A model generated the notes under the pieces. It was given only the letters and a program-made list of their open reading frames with translations, searched no databases and was not told the origin of the DNA. This document shows, piece by piece, positions 8,416 through 16,758 of a DNA stretch of 41,824 nucleotides. The stretch spans positions 1-41,824 of IMG/VR virus record IMGVR_UViG_3300037264_003785. The stretch is one strand, 5' to 3'. The DNA is from a virus. Position 1 is the stretch's first letter. Each line of letters begins with the position of its first letter. Made by a program: the position numbers and the translations under genes.

Positions 8416-9561
8416 ATGAAAACCGAGCAACTGAAGGAAGCCCTGCAGGAAGCCACGCGCCACCCGCGCCACGGCAGGGACACCCGCCGCATGGTGGAGG
8501 CGTTCGGGGAAGCCGAGGTCACCCAACTGTTGGAGGGCATGCTGTCCCCGTCCTTCAACTGGTCCGGCCTGCGCGAAGCCTGCGTGAAGGCCGAGGAACA
8601 GGGGCTGCTGAAGGAAAGCGTGGCCGAGTCCGCGTTTTCGTCCCTGCTGCGCCTGGGCGTGGAAACAATCATCAAGACCGGGTACGAGGTGCCCGATACG
8701 ATCCACCAGAACATCATGCTCGAAACGTCCAGCACCAGCCTGTACCAGCCGTACGCCTGGACGAACCGCGCGGAACTCCCGAAGGAGGTGCCCGCCGGCG
8801 GTGAGTTCGATGACAGCCGGGTCGTGCCCTGGGACGTGGTGGTGAAGAACCGGAAGTTCGGCCGCCGCCTGGCGTTCGAGACCGAACTGTTCGAGGACGA
8901 CCAGACCGGCGAGGTGCAGCGCAAGTCGTCCGAACTGGGCGAGAACATGCAGACCGTCAAGGAGATCTGGTTCGCTGGCTTCCTGTCCGGCGCCGCCTAC
9001 ACGTTCGGGGACACGAAGGTCCCCGCGCCCGTGTACCGCGACCCCGACCCGGCCGGCAGCACCAGCGTCTTTGTGGCCGCGGCCACGAACACGCGCCGCA
9101 CGAACAAGACCAACGCGGCCGAGTCCCTTGACCTGACGAATTTCAAGGGCGCCCGCACCGCCTTGCGGAACATGAAGGACAGCCTGGGCAACCGGGTGAG
9201 CGTCCGGCCGGACACGCTGGTCGTGGCGACCAACTTGGAGTATGACGGCGCGCAACTGATGAACGCCGCCTGGTACCCCGCCGCCACGGACACGACCACC
9301 AGCGCGCGAGCCGTGGACTACAACCCCATCAAGGGCATGGCCAACGTGCAGGTGTGCCGCTGGCTGCCCGACAGCGCGTGGTACGTGGGACAGGCCAAGA
9401 GCCGGTCCCTGGTGTTCCAGCGCCGCACGGGGCTGCAGGTCCTGCAGGAGAACCCCAGCGCGGGGGAATCCTTCAAACTGGACAAGTACATCTTCCGCGT
9501 CCGTGAGCGCTGGACCATGTTCTGGGGTGATGCCCGTTACTGGTACCAGGGCCACGCCTGA
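8416..9561 (+). CDS. Major capsid protein
   Basis: A 381-residue protein that forms the icosahedral shell. It begins with a charged helical arm (KTEQLKEALQEATRHPR) and has an E-loop/P-domain style pattern (RKFGRRLAFETELFEDD) and an A-domain-like end with TLVVATNLEY and NVQVCRWLPDSAW, consistent with an HK97 fold. A GAGAGGCAAGAG site precedes the ATG. Context is decisive: protease, decoration and then a terminator right after the gene. There is no obvious proteolytic cleavage site that I can define, and the ~100 N-terminal residues may be a delta-domain removed in maturation. Confidence 0.85.
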   Translation: MKTEQLKEALQEATRHPRHGRDTRRMVEAFGEAEVTQLLEGMLSPSFNWSGLREACVKAEEQGLLKESVAESAFSSLLRLGVETIIKTGYEVPDTIHQNIMLETSSTSLYQPYAWTNRAELPKEVPAGGEFDDSRVVPWDVVVKNRKFGRRLAFETELFEDDQTGEVQRKSSELGENMQTVKEIWFAGFLSGAAYTFGDTKVPAPVYRDPDPAGSTSVFVAAATNTRRTNKTNAAESLDLTNFKGARTALRNMKDSLGNRVSVRPDTLVVATNLEYDGAQLMNAAWYPAATDTTTSARAVDYNPIKGMANVQVCRWLPDSAWYVGQAKSRSLVFQRRTGLQVLQENPSAGESFKLDKYIFRVRERWTMFWGDARYWYQGHA

Positions 9562-9591
9562 CCCTTTTGGGTTAGCAGGGCCGCACCGAAC

Positions 9592-9634
9592 AAGGGCGGC
9601 GGCGGTTGTTGCCGCCGCTGCCCTTTTCTTTTTC
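9592..9634 (+). terminator. Rho-independent terminator after capsid gene
   Basis: A 14-base-pair stem, AAGGGCGGCGGCGG (9592-9605) with CCGCCGCTGCCCTT (9612-9625), has one G-U pair and a 6-base loop, followed by a TTCTTTTT tract. It directly follows the major capsid gene, where phages often place a terminator to keep capsid mRNA in excess over downstream tail genes. Confidence 0.9.
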
Positions 9635-9657
9635 CGACCCGATCAAAGGGAGGCGAC

Positions 9658-10308
9658 ATGAAAGCGAAAAACGTGAAGCAAAAGGCCCAGCCGAAAGCGC
9701 CGAAAAAAGAGAAGCCCGCCGGCCGCAAGGTCCAGGCGGTGGCGCGATCCACGGCGGGCACGGTCCAGGCGGTGCAGACAAGCGGGATCCTGCCGCAGGA
9801 CCTGCAGGACCTGGGACCCGAGGGCGTGGACCTGGACATGGACCCGAACCAGACACCCGAGGCCGAGGCAGCCGCGGACCAGGCGGAGGACATGGCGGAC
9901 CCCCACCAGGGCGAGGACCACGCCAGCGTGGTGGACGGGCTGGACCAAATCACGCAGGAGGTGTGCCGGCACTACGGCCACCCGTTCCTGGCGTTCAGCG
10001 AACGATACACCCGCGAAGGCTTCCCACTGGACCGCCGCGGCCAGCCGGTGCGGGTGACCCGCATGTACCACGTGGTGAACCTGTGCCTGGACATTATCCC
10101 GGCGGACATGTCGAAGGACGAACTGGTGGCGCGTAAAGCCACGATCGAGGCGCAGGGGTTCGCGTACACGTACTGGCGCGACAACGAACACAAGCAGGAT
10201 GCCGCCACGCTGTGGTCCCGGGTGAAGCCGGCGCCAGCAGGCAAGGCCGTGAAGGTACCGCAAGCCATGACGCCCGCCCTGCACGGTGACGTGCGAGTGC
10301 TGGCCTAA
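9658..10308 (+). CDS. Hypothetical protein after capsid gene
   Basis: A 216-residue protein starting at an ATG behind a GGGAGGCGAC ribosome site. The first ~35 residues are Lys/Ala/Pro-rich and look disordered (PKAPKKEKPAGRK). The middle is acidic, and the last 110 residues look folded (FSERYTREGFPLDRRGQPV, RMYHVVNLCLDIIPADMS). A basic disordered arm followed by a globular domain suits a capsid- or DNA-contacting head protein. No family is recognised. Confidence 0.7.
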   Translation: MKAKNVKQKAQPKAPKKEKPAGRKVQAVARSTAGTVQAVQTSGILPQDLQDLGPEGVDLDMDPNQTPEAEAAADQAEDMADPHQGEDHASVVDGLDQITQEVCRHYGHPFLAFSERYTREGFPLDRRGQPVRVTRMYHVVNLCLDIIPADMSKDELVARKATIEAQGFAYTYWRDNEHKQDAATLWSRVKPAPAGKAVKVPQAMTPALHGDVRVLA

Positions 10309-10332
10309 ACGACACCAGCAAGGGACCGAACT

Positions 10333-10605
10333 ATGGCCGGCGGCTGCGGTGAGGACATGCAGGACATAATCGCGCGAAGGACCGAACAGGAGAGGCGATT
10401 TATGGCGATCGAAACGGAACAGGGCCACCAGCGCGAAAAGGTGGCCACCGTCCTGGCCCTGGCCACAAAGACAGCGGACACCGTGGACAAGGCGGGCCGC
10501 AACCTGAACAAACTTCTGCTGCTGGCCGTGGTCCTGGTCCTGGGCGGCGGGATAGAAAAAGCCGGGGACCTGGTGAAACTGCTGCAGGTACTATTCGGAA
10601 AGTAA
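10333..10605 (+). CDS. Small coiled-coil membrane protein
   Basis: A 90-residue protein. Residues ~10-60 form a charged amphipathic helix, likely a coiled coil (ARRTEQERRFMAIETEQGH). They are followed by one hydrophobic segment (LLLLAVVLVLGGGI, about 61-75) and a short amphipathic tail. This layout resembles small phage membrane proteins, including some holin-like proteins, but the lysis genes lie elsewhere (21.6-24.2 kb). Its place between head and tail genes leaves the role open. Confidence 0.6.
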   Translation: MAGGCGEDMQDIIARRTEQERRFMAIETEQGHQREKVATVLALATKTADTVDKAGRNLNKLLLLAVVLVLGGGIEKAGDLVKLLQVLFGK

Positions 10606-10617
10606 GAGGGGGACCGC

Positions 10618-11292
10618 ATGTTTAAGGACCGATTTTTCAACCTGGACGACAACGGCAACCTGCTGGTGAACGTGGCGGTGGGCGGTGGTGGCGGCGGCGG
10701 CGCGGTCAATATCGCGGACCCGGTGACCCCTGCGCAAAAGGCCCTGGTGGGCTGGGCCGGTGGCCTGAACGTGAACATTTTCGGCACCGGCGGAAATGAC
10801 GTGGGCACGTACGGGTACAGCGAAACAGAGCCTAACGGCGGCCGCGCCCACCTTGGCGTGCATGCGTTCGCGCTGGGGTTCGATTCTTCCGACAGCCGCT
10901 GGTACGCGCCGGGGTGTAAGGCGTCCACGCCACTGGGGACCGAGCGCGGCCTAATCGTTCGGCCTATTCCGCCGTTTTCGTATGCGGAGCCAACTTTCGC
11001 CACCACTGGAAACAGTGGCCCGCAACTAATCGCCGGCGGGTTCGGTGCCTGGTACAGCGTGCAGCCTATCGCGGACGGCAGCGTGACCGCCATGGCCGCC
11101 GTTCTGGAAATCAGTAACGATGGGCTGTCGTTTGTCACGCTGAAATCCTTCACCGAGGCGGACCTGAACACGCTGTGGACCAGCGCGGCAGGTGCGAACC
11201 TGGCCCGTTTTTGGCGTATCACTGTTTCCAGTCTGACGTTGAACACGGCCACCGGCGTGACATTCTTGACGCTGGCCGCGCGGTCCAATTAA
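10618..11292 (+). CDS. Hypothetical beta-rich structural protein
   Basis: A 224-residue protein with an ATG preceded by AAGAGGGGGACC. A poly-Gly hinge (GGGGGGGAV, about 22-30) separates a short N-terminal anchor from a beta-rich body (AVLEISNDGLSFVTLKSF, RFWRITVSSLTLNTATG). The opening FKDRFFNLDDNGNLLVNVAV recalls the anchors seen in small virion proteins. Likely a virion surface or head-fibre component; no family is recognised. Confidence 0.6.
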   Translation: MFKDRFFNLDDNGNLLVNVAVGGGGGGGAVNIADPVTPAQKALVGWAGGLNVNIFGTGGNDVGTYGYSETEPNGGRAHLGVHAFALGFDSSDSRWYAPGCKASTPLGTERGLIVRPIPPFSYAEPTFATTGNSGPQLIAGGFGAWYSVQPIADGSVTAMAAVLEISNDGLSFVTLKSFTEADLNTLWTSAAGANLARFWRITVSSLTLNTATGVTFLTLAARSN

Positions 11293-11308
11293 AACCAAGA
11301 GGTGACGC

Positions 11309-11563
11309 ATGGCGAAAGTTAGCGCAACTATCAAGAGCGCCCGAGAGTATCAAAAGGGCGTCACGTCCTTCCAGGTCGAACTGGACGACCAGGGCGTCAA
11401 AACCCTCGCGGACGTGTCGGTGCCCACGAACACGGTGTCCACAAAGGACGCCACCGCCACCTGGCTGGCAAAGTGGCTGGGTGACCGCCTGTCCAAGGAC
11501 AAGGCGGACAAGGCGCGCGAGGACGAACTGAAAACCGTCACCGTCCAAAAGGACAAGCCGTGA
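11309..11563 (+). CDS. Small hypothetical protein
   Basis: An 84-residue, Lys/Asp-rich soluble protein (ATG at 11309, AAGAGGTGACGC site). The first 45 residues could form a small beta sheet (VTSFQVELDDQGVKTLADV), while the rest is a charged helix ending in a Lys/Pro tail. It overlaps the next gene by the GTGA junction at 11560. No domain is recognised. It sits in the head-tail connector block. Confidence 0.6.
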   Translation: MAKVSATIKSAREYQKGVTSFQVELDDQGVKTLADVSVPTNTVSTKDATATWLAKWLGDRLSKDKADKAREDELKTVTVQKDKP

Positions 11564-12231
11564 GCATTAGCGACAGCGCATACCGGGACAGGATCCGCAG
11601 TTTCCTGAACGATGGACCTGCAGACCACCGGGTAGCACCGGACGACATGACCGCCCAGTGTGACGGTGTGCGCTTGTCGCTGTTCGCTGCGAACAAAAAC
11701 ATGGTCGGGACCGCCGAGGGCGCGCCCACCGATCCACTGCTGCAGCGCAACGATGCTGGGTACCTTTCCACGGGGTTCACGGTCAGCAAGGCCCTGGGGC
11801 TGTTCACCCTGACCGGGGTCCCGCCCACCAGCGCGCAGGCCCTGTACTATTACCAGTATTTCAGCGACACCGAGGTCGACAAGTTCAGGGACCACGGGCT
11901 GGAACGCCTGGGCGTCAACAGCCAGGACGCGGTGGCCCGCGGCCAGGTGGACCAGGTGCTGCTGTCCGTGGTGGGGCACTATGGCGCGTCAGTGGGATAC
12001 GAGCGCCTGGCCAGCCGGTACTCCACCCAGTACAACAGCGCCGCCGAGGGCGCCAGCGCAGACAAGGCCGCCCTGTTCGACCACTACATGGGCCTGGCCA
12101 CCCACCACAAGGAACAGGCCGAGGCCGAGCGCCTGGCGTACTACGGAAACCGCCAGGAGCGCAGCACGGTGGCGTCCGTGGCCGTGGCCACCCCGCCCTA
12201 CCCTGGCGGCAACTACACGCCGAAACGGTGA
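11560..12231 (+). CDS. Head-tail connector candidate
   Basis: A 223-residue protein starting at GTG. The opening (MSISDSAYRDRIRSFLND) is helical and the centre includes QALYYYQYFSDTEVDKFRDHGLE, followed by a long helical stretch with ALFDHYMGLATHHKEQAEAE. Short helical proteins placed just after the capsid block are typically adaptor (gp15/gp6-like) connector proteins. This is inferred from position and helical character; I cannot name the family. Confidence 0.55.
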   Translation: MSISDSAYRDRIRSFLNDGPADHRVAPDDMTAQCDGVRLSLFAANKNMVGTAEGAPTDPLLQRNDAGYLSTGFTVSKALGLFTLTGVPPTSAQALYYYQYFSDTEVDKFRDHGLERLGVNSQDAVARGQVDQVLLSVVGHYGASVGYERLASRYSTQYNSAAEGASADKAALFDHYMGLATHHKEQAEAERLAYYGNRQERSTVASVAVATPPYPGGNYTPKR

Positions 12232-12235
12232 CACC

Positions 12236-12655
12236 GTGGATCCACTGAACCGGGACCAGGACCACGAAAACCTGGGCGAAGCCGGGCAGGAAATGGTGGG
12301 GCTGTACGGCCAGCCGGTCACGGTCCTGCGGTTCAGCGCTTGGGTGCCGGCGTACACGCTGGACCCGAACCTGGGGGTGGACGTGCCGGCCTTCCGGCTG
12401 GACACGAACCTGGGCACCACGGCGATCGTGTCAAACGTCACGCAGGCCGAGGTGCTGACCGGTGGCGGGCTGTTCCAGGTTGGCGACATAAAAACCCTGA
12501 CCCTGCTGGACGTGCGAGAGTACAAGACAGGGCAGGAGGGCGACATGCTGTACTTTGAGGGCATGCGCTACAAGTTAGTAGGCAAGCCGCGCCGGGTGTT
12601 CCGTGGCGGCGGCCGGGTGTGGGTGAACTGCACCTGGCGAAAGGTCGAGGCATAA
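12236..12655 (+). CDS. Head closure-like protein candidate
   Basis: A 139-residue beta-rich protein. The GTG at 12236 sits four bases after the stop of the previous gene; longer upstream extensions run through that gene and are discounted. Strands such as GQPVTVLRFSAWVPAYTL, KTLTLLDVREYKTGQ and MRYKLVGKPRRVFRGGGRV suggest a small barrel like the head-closure/stopper proteins of siphoviruses. The call is by order and fold impression only. It overlaps the next ATG by one base (TAATG). Confidence 0.5.
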   Translation: MDPLNRDQDHENLGEAGQEMVGLYGQPVTVLRFSAWVPAYTLDPNLGVDVPAFRLDTNLGTTAIVSNVTQAEVLTGGGLFQVGDIKTLTLLDVREYKTGQEGDMLYFEGMRYKLVGKPRRVFRGGGRVWVNCTWRKVEA

Positions 12656-13170
12656 TGGCCCGCGCCAGTTTGAAAGTGTCCTTCACCCTTGGCCCGCCCT
12701 GGCTGTTGAAAGCCTACCAGCGGCTGTCGGCCGTGTTCCAGGCGCAGTTCGAAATCGCGCACAGGAAAAGCGCCATGGTTATCGCGGCCCACGTGGTCCG
12801 GTACAGCCGGGTCGACACGGGCCGGTTCTGGAACGCGTGGACGCCCTTCCTTGACGCTGCCGGCTACAACTACCAGCGGTACGCACCAGTGAGCGAAGGG
12901 GGGGACAGCACCGCGGCCGCCGAGGGCAAGGCCCTGGGGTCCTTCCTTGACCAGCCGTTCCGCACCGTCCTGGGCAACGGCGTAAAGTACGCCCTGGAAC
13001 TGGAACAGCGGACCGGCATTTTCCGCGAGGGGTACGGGTCCCTGCAGGGCGCGGTGCCCATGTTCGACCGGTACTTTGCCCGCACGTTTGACAAGGCCGC
13101 GGCCCTGGTGGCCAAGGCGGTCGAGGAAGGCAAGCCGCAGGACCTGGACCCGGGAGCGCCTGACCTATGA
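12655..13170 (+). CDS. Tail completion protein (HK97 gp10-like)
   Basis: A 171-residue protein. The pattern VDTGRFWNAWTPF, followed later by GVKYALELEQRTG, matches the family in which a conserved DTG..R.s motif precedes an NGxxYA..iE.G segment. Such proteins join tail to head. The ATG at 12655 forms a TAATG junction with the previous gene. It is followed directly by a tail terminator candidate and the tail tube protein, the standard order. Confidence 0.72.
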   Translation: MARASLKVSFTLGPPWLLKAYQRLSAVFQAQFEIAHRKSAMVIAAHVVRYSRVDTGRFWNAWTPFLDAAGYNYQRYAPVSEGGDSTAAAEGKALGSFLDQPFRTVLGNGVKYALELEQRTGIFREGYGSLQGAVPMFDRYFARTFDKAAALVAKAVEEGKPQDLDPGAPDL

Positions 13171-13721
13171 CACCTGTGGCCCTGACTATCACCACCGGGA
13201 AGCGGAACATGCTGGCAAGCCTGGCCGCGTACCTGCGAACCGCCCTGGCGCCGGTCCCGATCGTAGAGGCCCAGTACCACCAGGTGCAGCAGTTCCCGTC
13301 TATCAGCATGCAGGACGGCGCCCTGTTCGGCCTGGGCGAGGTGGCCCTGGGCCGGGTCCTGCAGGTCACGGCCGGCGGCACCCAGTACCGCGGAAAGATC
13401 GAACAGACACAGATCGAGTTCAACTGTATGGCCCAACTGACGGCCGCGAACCGGGACGCTGACGCCGAAGCCCGAAACATGCGCGACCGGTTGAAATGGT
13501 GCCTCGAGAACGCCGGCGAGGACGGCAGCGGGCTTTCCGCGATCGAAATAAAGCGATACACTGTGAACCCGCCCACCGGGACCGGGTTTTACCTGTGGCA
13601 CCCGTCAGAGGTGAGCGCCGCCTGGAACGAGGCGTTTATAGCGAACGAGGACGTGCAGCCGCAGGTCAAGCGTTACCGGATTTTCGCCAGGATTTACTGG
13701 CACGAAATGCAACAAGTTTAA
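13167..13721 (+). CDS. Tail terminator candidate
   Basis: A 184-residue protein beginning in an ATGA overlap with the completion protein. It has an N-terminal helix (RNMLASLAAYLRTALAPVPIVEAQ), central strands (YRGKIEQTQIEFNCMAQL) and a C-terminal strand (QVKRYRIFARIYWHEMQQV). This alpha/beta layout and its place immediately before the tail tube gene fit the ring that terminates tail polymerisation. Sequence families here are very divergent, so the call is positional. Confidence 0.6.
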   Translation: MTPVALTITTGKRNMLASLAAYLRTALAPVPIVEAQYHQVQQFPSISMQDGALFGLGEVALGRVLQVTAGGTQYRGKIEQTQIEFNCMAQLTAANRDADAEARNMRDRLKWCLENAGEDGSGLSAIEIKRYTVNPPTGTGFYLWHPSEVSAAWNEAFIANEDVQPQVKRYRIFARIYWHEMQQV

Positions 13722-13733
13722 GGAGGCAGAGCC

Positions 13734-14468
13734 ATGGACGTCACGAAAGGGAAGCGCACGCCGGTGGACGTGGTGTCGTACAGCCACGGCCGGCAAACAC
13801 TGCCGTGGGTTCAATCCCTGAACATCACGCCGAACGGGTCCGCCGAATCGTACGGCCAGTTCGGGTCGGATGACGCTGTGCTGGTTGTGGGGTCCTTCAC
13901 GGACGCGGACGTGGCCATGGAGGTCCTGGTGTCGGACCAGAAACAACTGGCCGCCGCCTTGATGGACGTGAACCCGGCCGGCGAAATCGTCACGCTGGAC
14001 GTGGCCCAGTCGAAGCCTGTGACCATCCTGGCCACCTACAAGGGTGTCGCGGACGGCACGAAAATCGTGGGGTCCGTGTTCGTCCCGTCCGCCGTGCTTT
14101 CGGGCGCGCCGGTTACCGAGGACCTGACCACGCCCGCGAAGGTGGCGTTCGCGTTCAAGGGGAAATTAATGCGCCTCCCTATCGGCGCGAAGATCCTTTA
14201 CACGCGCGCCCGCGGGTCCGCGTTCGCTGGCTTCCAGACCACCGAGGACAAGGTGTTCGCGGGTGTCGGACCGTACACGGTGACGCTGGACCAGTCAGCC
14301 GAAACGTGGGAGGCCGCCGGCGGCGCGTCCACGCTGAACTACCTGGCCGTGTTCAAGGACGGGTCGATGGTGGACACCGGGTTCACCGTTGTGACGACCA
14401 CCTTCACGGTGACCGAGGACCCCAGCACGACCCACGTGTGGGAAGTGTTCACCCTGTACACGCCGTAA
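13734..14468 (+). CDS. Major tail (tube) protein
   Basis: A 244-residue beta-rich protein with an AGGAGGCAGAGCC site before the ATG, suggesting high expression. It forms the tail tube around the tape measure. Strand-like segments include TLPWVQSLNITPNG, ILATYKGVADGTKIVGSVFV and an Ig-like C-terminal part (about 165-244, ending VWEVFTLYTP), as many siphovirus tube proteins carry. It lies directly before the tail chaperone with the frameshift, which is where the tube gene is normally found. Confidence 0.8.
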   Translation: MDVTKGKRTPVDVVSYSHGRQTLPWVQSLNITPNGSAESYGQFGSDDAVLVVGSFTDADVAMEVLVSDQKQLAAALMDVNPAGEIVTLDVAQSKPVTILATYKGVADGTKIVGSVFVPSAVLSGAPVTEDLTTPAKVAFAFKGKLMRLPIGAKILYTRARGSAFAGFQTTEDKVFAGVGPYTVTLDQSAETWEAAGGASTLNYLAVFKDGSMVDTGFTVVTTTFTVTEDPSTTHVWEVFTLYTP

Positions 14469-14501
14469 CAGCACCGACACGCTGACCAACAAGGAGGCGA
14501 A

Positions 14502-14945
14502 ATGAAGGACGAAACGAAGCAGCAGCCCGCGACACCGGACGCGGACGCCATGGCGAAACTGACCAAGGCGCCCGTGTCCTACACGATGGAACTGGCGGGC
14601 CAGCCGGTCGAGTGCTGGCTGGCACCGCTGACATACCAGGAACGAATCCACGTCAACGCGTCCGCGAACGAGGCGTACCGGGTCCTGGTGGAGAACGGCG
14701 CCGAACACAAGGACGCCCTGTCCGCCGCGACTATCGCCATTATGACCACGACCGCCTTCTATTCCATGCGCAGCGGTCCCCACCCTGGCAGCCCGCGACT
14801 GTTCAAGACCACCGCCGAGGTGACCCTGGTGCCCTTTGACCAGGTGGGCGCGGCCATGGAACGGCAGGCCACCGAGTTTTCGCTGACCGAGGACGAACTG
14901 GGAAACTCTTTGCGGGCAAGGGTTACTACCTCCACAACGCCCTGA
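14502..14945 (+). CDS. Tail assembly chaperone, short form (gpG-like)
   Basis: A 147-residue protein. It corresponds to lambda gpG: a chaperone that coats the tape measure and recruits tube protein. The sequence is mainly helical (LTYQERIHVNASANEAYRVL, SAATIAIMTTTAFYSM). It follows an AAGGAGGCGAA ribosome site and lies between tube and tape measure. The last ~12 codons after the GGGAAAC slip site are replaced in the frameshifted form. Like gpG, the normal form should be far more abundant than the extended one. Confidence 0.85.
   Translation: MKDETKQQPATPDADAMAKLTKAPVSYTMELAGQPVECWLAPLTYQERIHVNASANEAYRVLVENGAEHKDALSAATIAIMTTTAFYSMRSGPHPGSPRLFKTTAEVTLVPFDQVGAAMERQATEFSLTEDELGNSLRARVTTSTTP
14900..14906 (+). 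promoter_or_regulatory. -1 ribosomal frameshift slip site GGGAAAC
   Basis: The heptamer G GGA AAC is in the correct phase of the chaperone gene (GGA begins 399 bases after its ATG). Both tRNAs can re-pair after a one-base backward slip. A weak hairpin, GGGC (14914-14917) with GCCC (14939-14942), begins 7 bases downstream, at a spacing suited to a stimulatory element. The -1 frame then stays open for 72 codons up to the start of the tape measure. Confidence 0.9.
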
Positions 14946-15124
14946 CCCTTGCCCAAGAATTTCCCGGGCTTTCGCCGTTCGGTGCCAGGTCCACCATGGA
15001 CCTGACGGAACACCAGGTCCACGCCATAGTGGGGTGGACCCAGCACCGCGCCGTTCAGAAAAAGAAGGCGGACGCCGCCGCCCGTGGCGGGATCCACCTT
15101 GACGCCGGTGACCTTGGGGAGTGA
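14906..15124 (+). CDS. Tail assembly chaperone, frameshift extension (gpT-like)
   Basis: This is the -1 frame read after the slip at 14900-14906, giving a total product of 207 residues (135 + 72). The extension contains GYYLHNALTLAQEFPGL and ends in a Lys/Ala-rich stretch (AVQKKKADAAARGG). It has no independent start signal, since its only ATG lies at 14998 without a clear ribosome site. Its stop is four bases before the tape-measure ATG. In lambda the T part of gpGT binds tube subunits while G binds the tape measure, and the same division is expected here. Confidence 0.88.
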   Translation, partial: LFAGKGYYLHNALTLAQEFPGLSPFGARSTMDLTEHQVHAIVGWTQHRAVQKKKADAAARGGIHLDAGDLGE

Positions 15125-15127
15125 CGC

Positions 15128-16747
15128 ATGCAGGTACTGACAGCCGAGATCCTTTCACTGTATCAAAAGCAGGGGTCCGACCAGGCCAGCGCCGCGTTCG
15201 TGGACCTCCAAAAGCAAGCCACGAACACGTCCCGCACCTTTTCCAATATGACGGTATCGGCCAGCACCGCATACGGCCAGATCGAACGCCCGCTCACCCG
15301 CGCCAGCCTGCAGGCCATAACCCGCGAAATCGCCTACACGTCCGGCGCGTTCGACAACCTGGGCCGCGGCGCCGGCGCCCTGGTGGAAGGGGTGGGCACC
15401 GTGGGGGCCGCGTTCGCGCGCCTGGCGGGTCCCCTGGGCCTTATCCTGACTATCGGCAGCCTGGTGGCCCTGGTCTTTTCTCGTATCAGTGACGCGTCAA
15501 AGAAGGCCGCCGAGAACGTCCGCAAGCAAGCCGACAGCATGGCCCAACTGTACGCGGACACCGAGGACGCTATCGAGGCCGGTATAAAATACGGCACCCT
15601 GACCACTGACCAGGCGAACAGGCTGCGGAACGAGAACAGCGAACGGTCGAAAAAATTGGACCGCATGAAGGACGAACGCCAGCGCCTGGCCGAACTTATA
15701 GTCGAGCGCCAGCGCGAACTGGAAGCCAGCCGCACCACCGAGGACGCCGCCCGCAAAGAGGTGGCCCGCCTGGAAGCCCTGGGCGCCAGCGAAGAAAAGG
15801 TCGGGCGTGCCAAGGCCGCGGTGCTGTTCGCGGCAGAGCGTGAAAAATCCATAACCGAGGGGCTGACCAACCTGCGCGAACGCCAGGCCCGCGTGGACAA
15901 GGAACTCCTGGGCCTGTCCGAGGCCCGGGCCGCTGTGGTGGAACGGAACAACGCCGGCGAAAGCCTGGCCGCTGAACTGGCCCGCCAGCAGCAACTCATC
16001 CTGCTGCAGCGCGCCGCGGACCTTATGACCCTGGGCACCATTGAGGAAGCCATAGGCGTCAAGCGCGGGGAACTGGTCGAGGCGGAGCAGGCGTACCTGG
16101 ACCTGTCGGCCGGCAGCGACCGCCAGGCCGTGGACGCGGCCACCGCACGGATTGAGGTGGTCCTGCAGGAAATCGCCATTTTGGAAAAGCGGGGCGAGGC
16201 GGTGAAGGCACTGTCCGCCAAGGAACGGGCCGAGAACACGAAACGGGCCGCACAGTTCCGCCAACTGTCAAACGTGCTGGCCGCCGGGTTCGAGAACGCC
16301 GACAAGCGGATTATTTTCTCCTGGCGGTCCACCATGGCCGCCACGGTCGAGGCCGCGGCGACCGCTATCAGTTCCTACCTGCTGATGAAAGCCGCAGAGA
16401 ATTTCAAGAACCCCGTGGTGGCCGCCGCCTATATCGCGGCCGCTGGGGTGGTCCAGGGCCTGGGGTCCGCGGCCGCCGGCGCGATCCGCGCGGGGGGTCC
16501 CGGGGCCGGCGACACAGGGGGGGCAACTGGCGCCAGTGAGGGGTCCGGCGCGGGGTCCGGCGCGGCCGTGTCCGAGGACCGCCGGCAACTGACCACGATC
16601 AACGTGAATATCCAGGGCGACTACGTGGGCGAGCCGGCCTTCATTGACAGGCTGGCCCTGCGCCTGTCCGAACGCGTCACCACCGGGGACGTGCAACTGA
16701 ACGCCAGCAGCGCCAAATACCTGGCGCCCGCTGTCGGGCCGGCCTGA
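15128..16747 (+). CDS. Tape measure protein
   Basis: A 539-residue protein that sets tail length and is ejected with the DNA. Most of it is long charged helix (about 130-370: KKLDRMKDERQRLAELIVE and similar). There is a hydrophobic segment near 95-120 (LAGPLGLILTIGSLVALVF) and another near 415-455 (AAAYIAAAGVVQGLGSAAAG), a typical pair of membrane-active parts. A Gly/Ser/Ala-rich linker (GGATGASEGSGAGSG) precedes a short conserved-looking tail domain. By the usual rule of about 0.15 nm per residue, the tail would be near 80 nm. The short length makes this a short-tailed siphovirus. Confidence 0.88.
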   Translation: MQVLTAEILSLYQKQGSDQASAAFVDLQKQATNTSRTFSNMTVSASTAYGQIERPLTRASLQAITREIAYTSGAFDNLGRGAGALVEGVGTVGAAFARLAGPLGLILTIGSLVALVFSRISDASKKAAENVRKQADSMAQLYADTEDAIEAGIKYGTLTTDQANRLRNENSERSKKLDRMKDERQRLAELIVERQRELEASRTTEDAARKEVARLEALGASEEKVGRAKAAVLFAAEREKSITEGLTNLRERQARVDKELLGLSEARAAVVERNNAGESLAAELARQQQLILLQRAADLMTLGTIEEAIGVKRGELVEAEQAYLDLSAGSDRQAVDAATARIEVVLQEIAILEKRGEAVKALSAKERAENTKRAAQFRQLSNVLAAGFENADKRIIFSWRSTMAATVEAAATAISSYLLMKAAENFKNPVVAAAYIAAAGVVQGLGSAAAGAIRAGGPGAGDTGGATGASEGSGAGSGAAVSEDRRQLTTINVNIQGDYVGEPAFIDRLALRLSERVTTGDVQLNASSAKYLAPAVGPA

Positions 16748-16758
16748 AAGGGCACACC

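Noticed and set aside
9606-10136. 176-codon + frame overlapping the gene at 9658
   Set aside because: It begins inside the terminator hairpin and encodes a Gly/Arg/Pro-rich sequence; the frame at 9658 has the GGGAGG site and a folded domain.
10305-11288. 327-codon antisense frame over two + genes
   Set aside because: Low-complexity Ser/Pro/Arg product; it spans two clearly coding genes with good ribosome sites.
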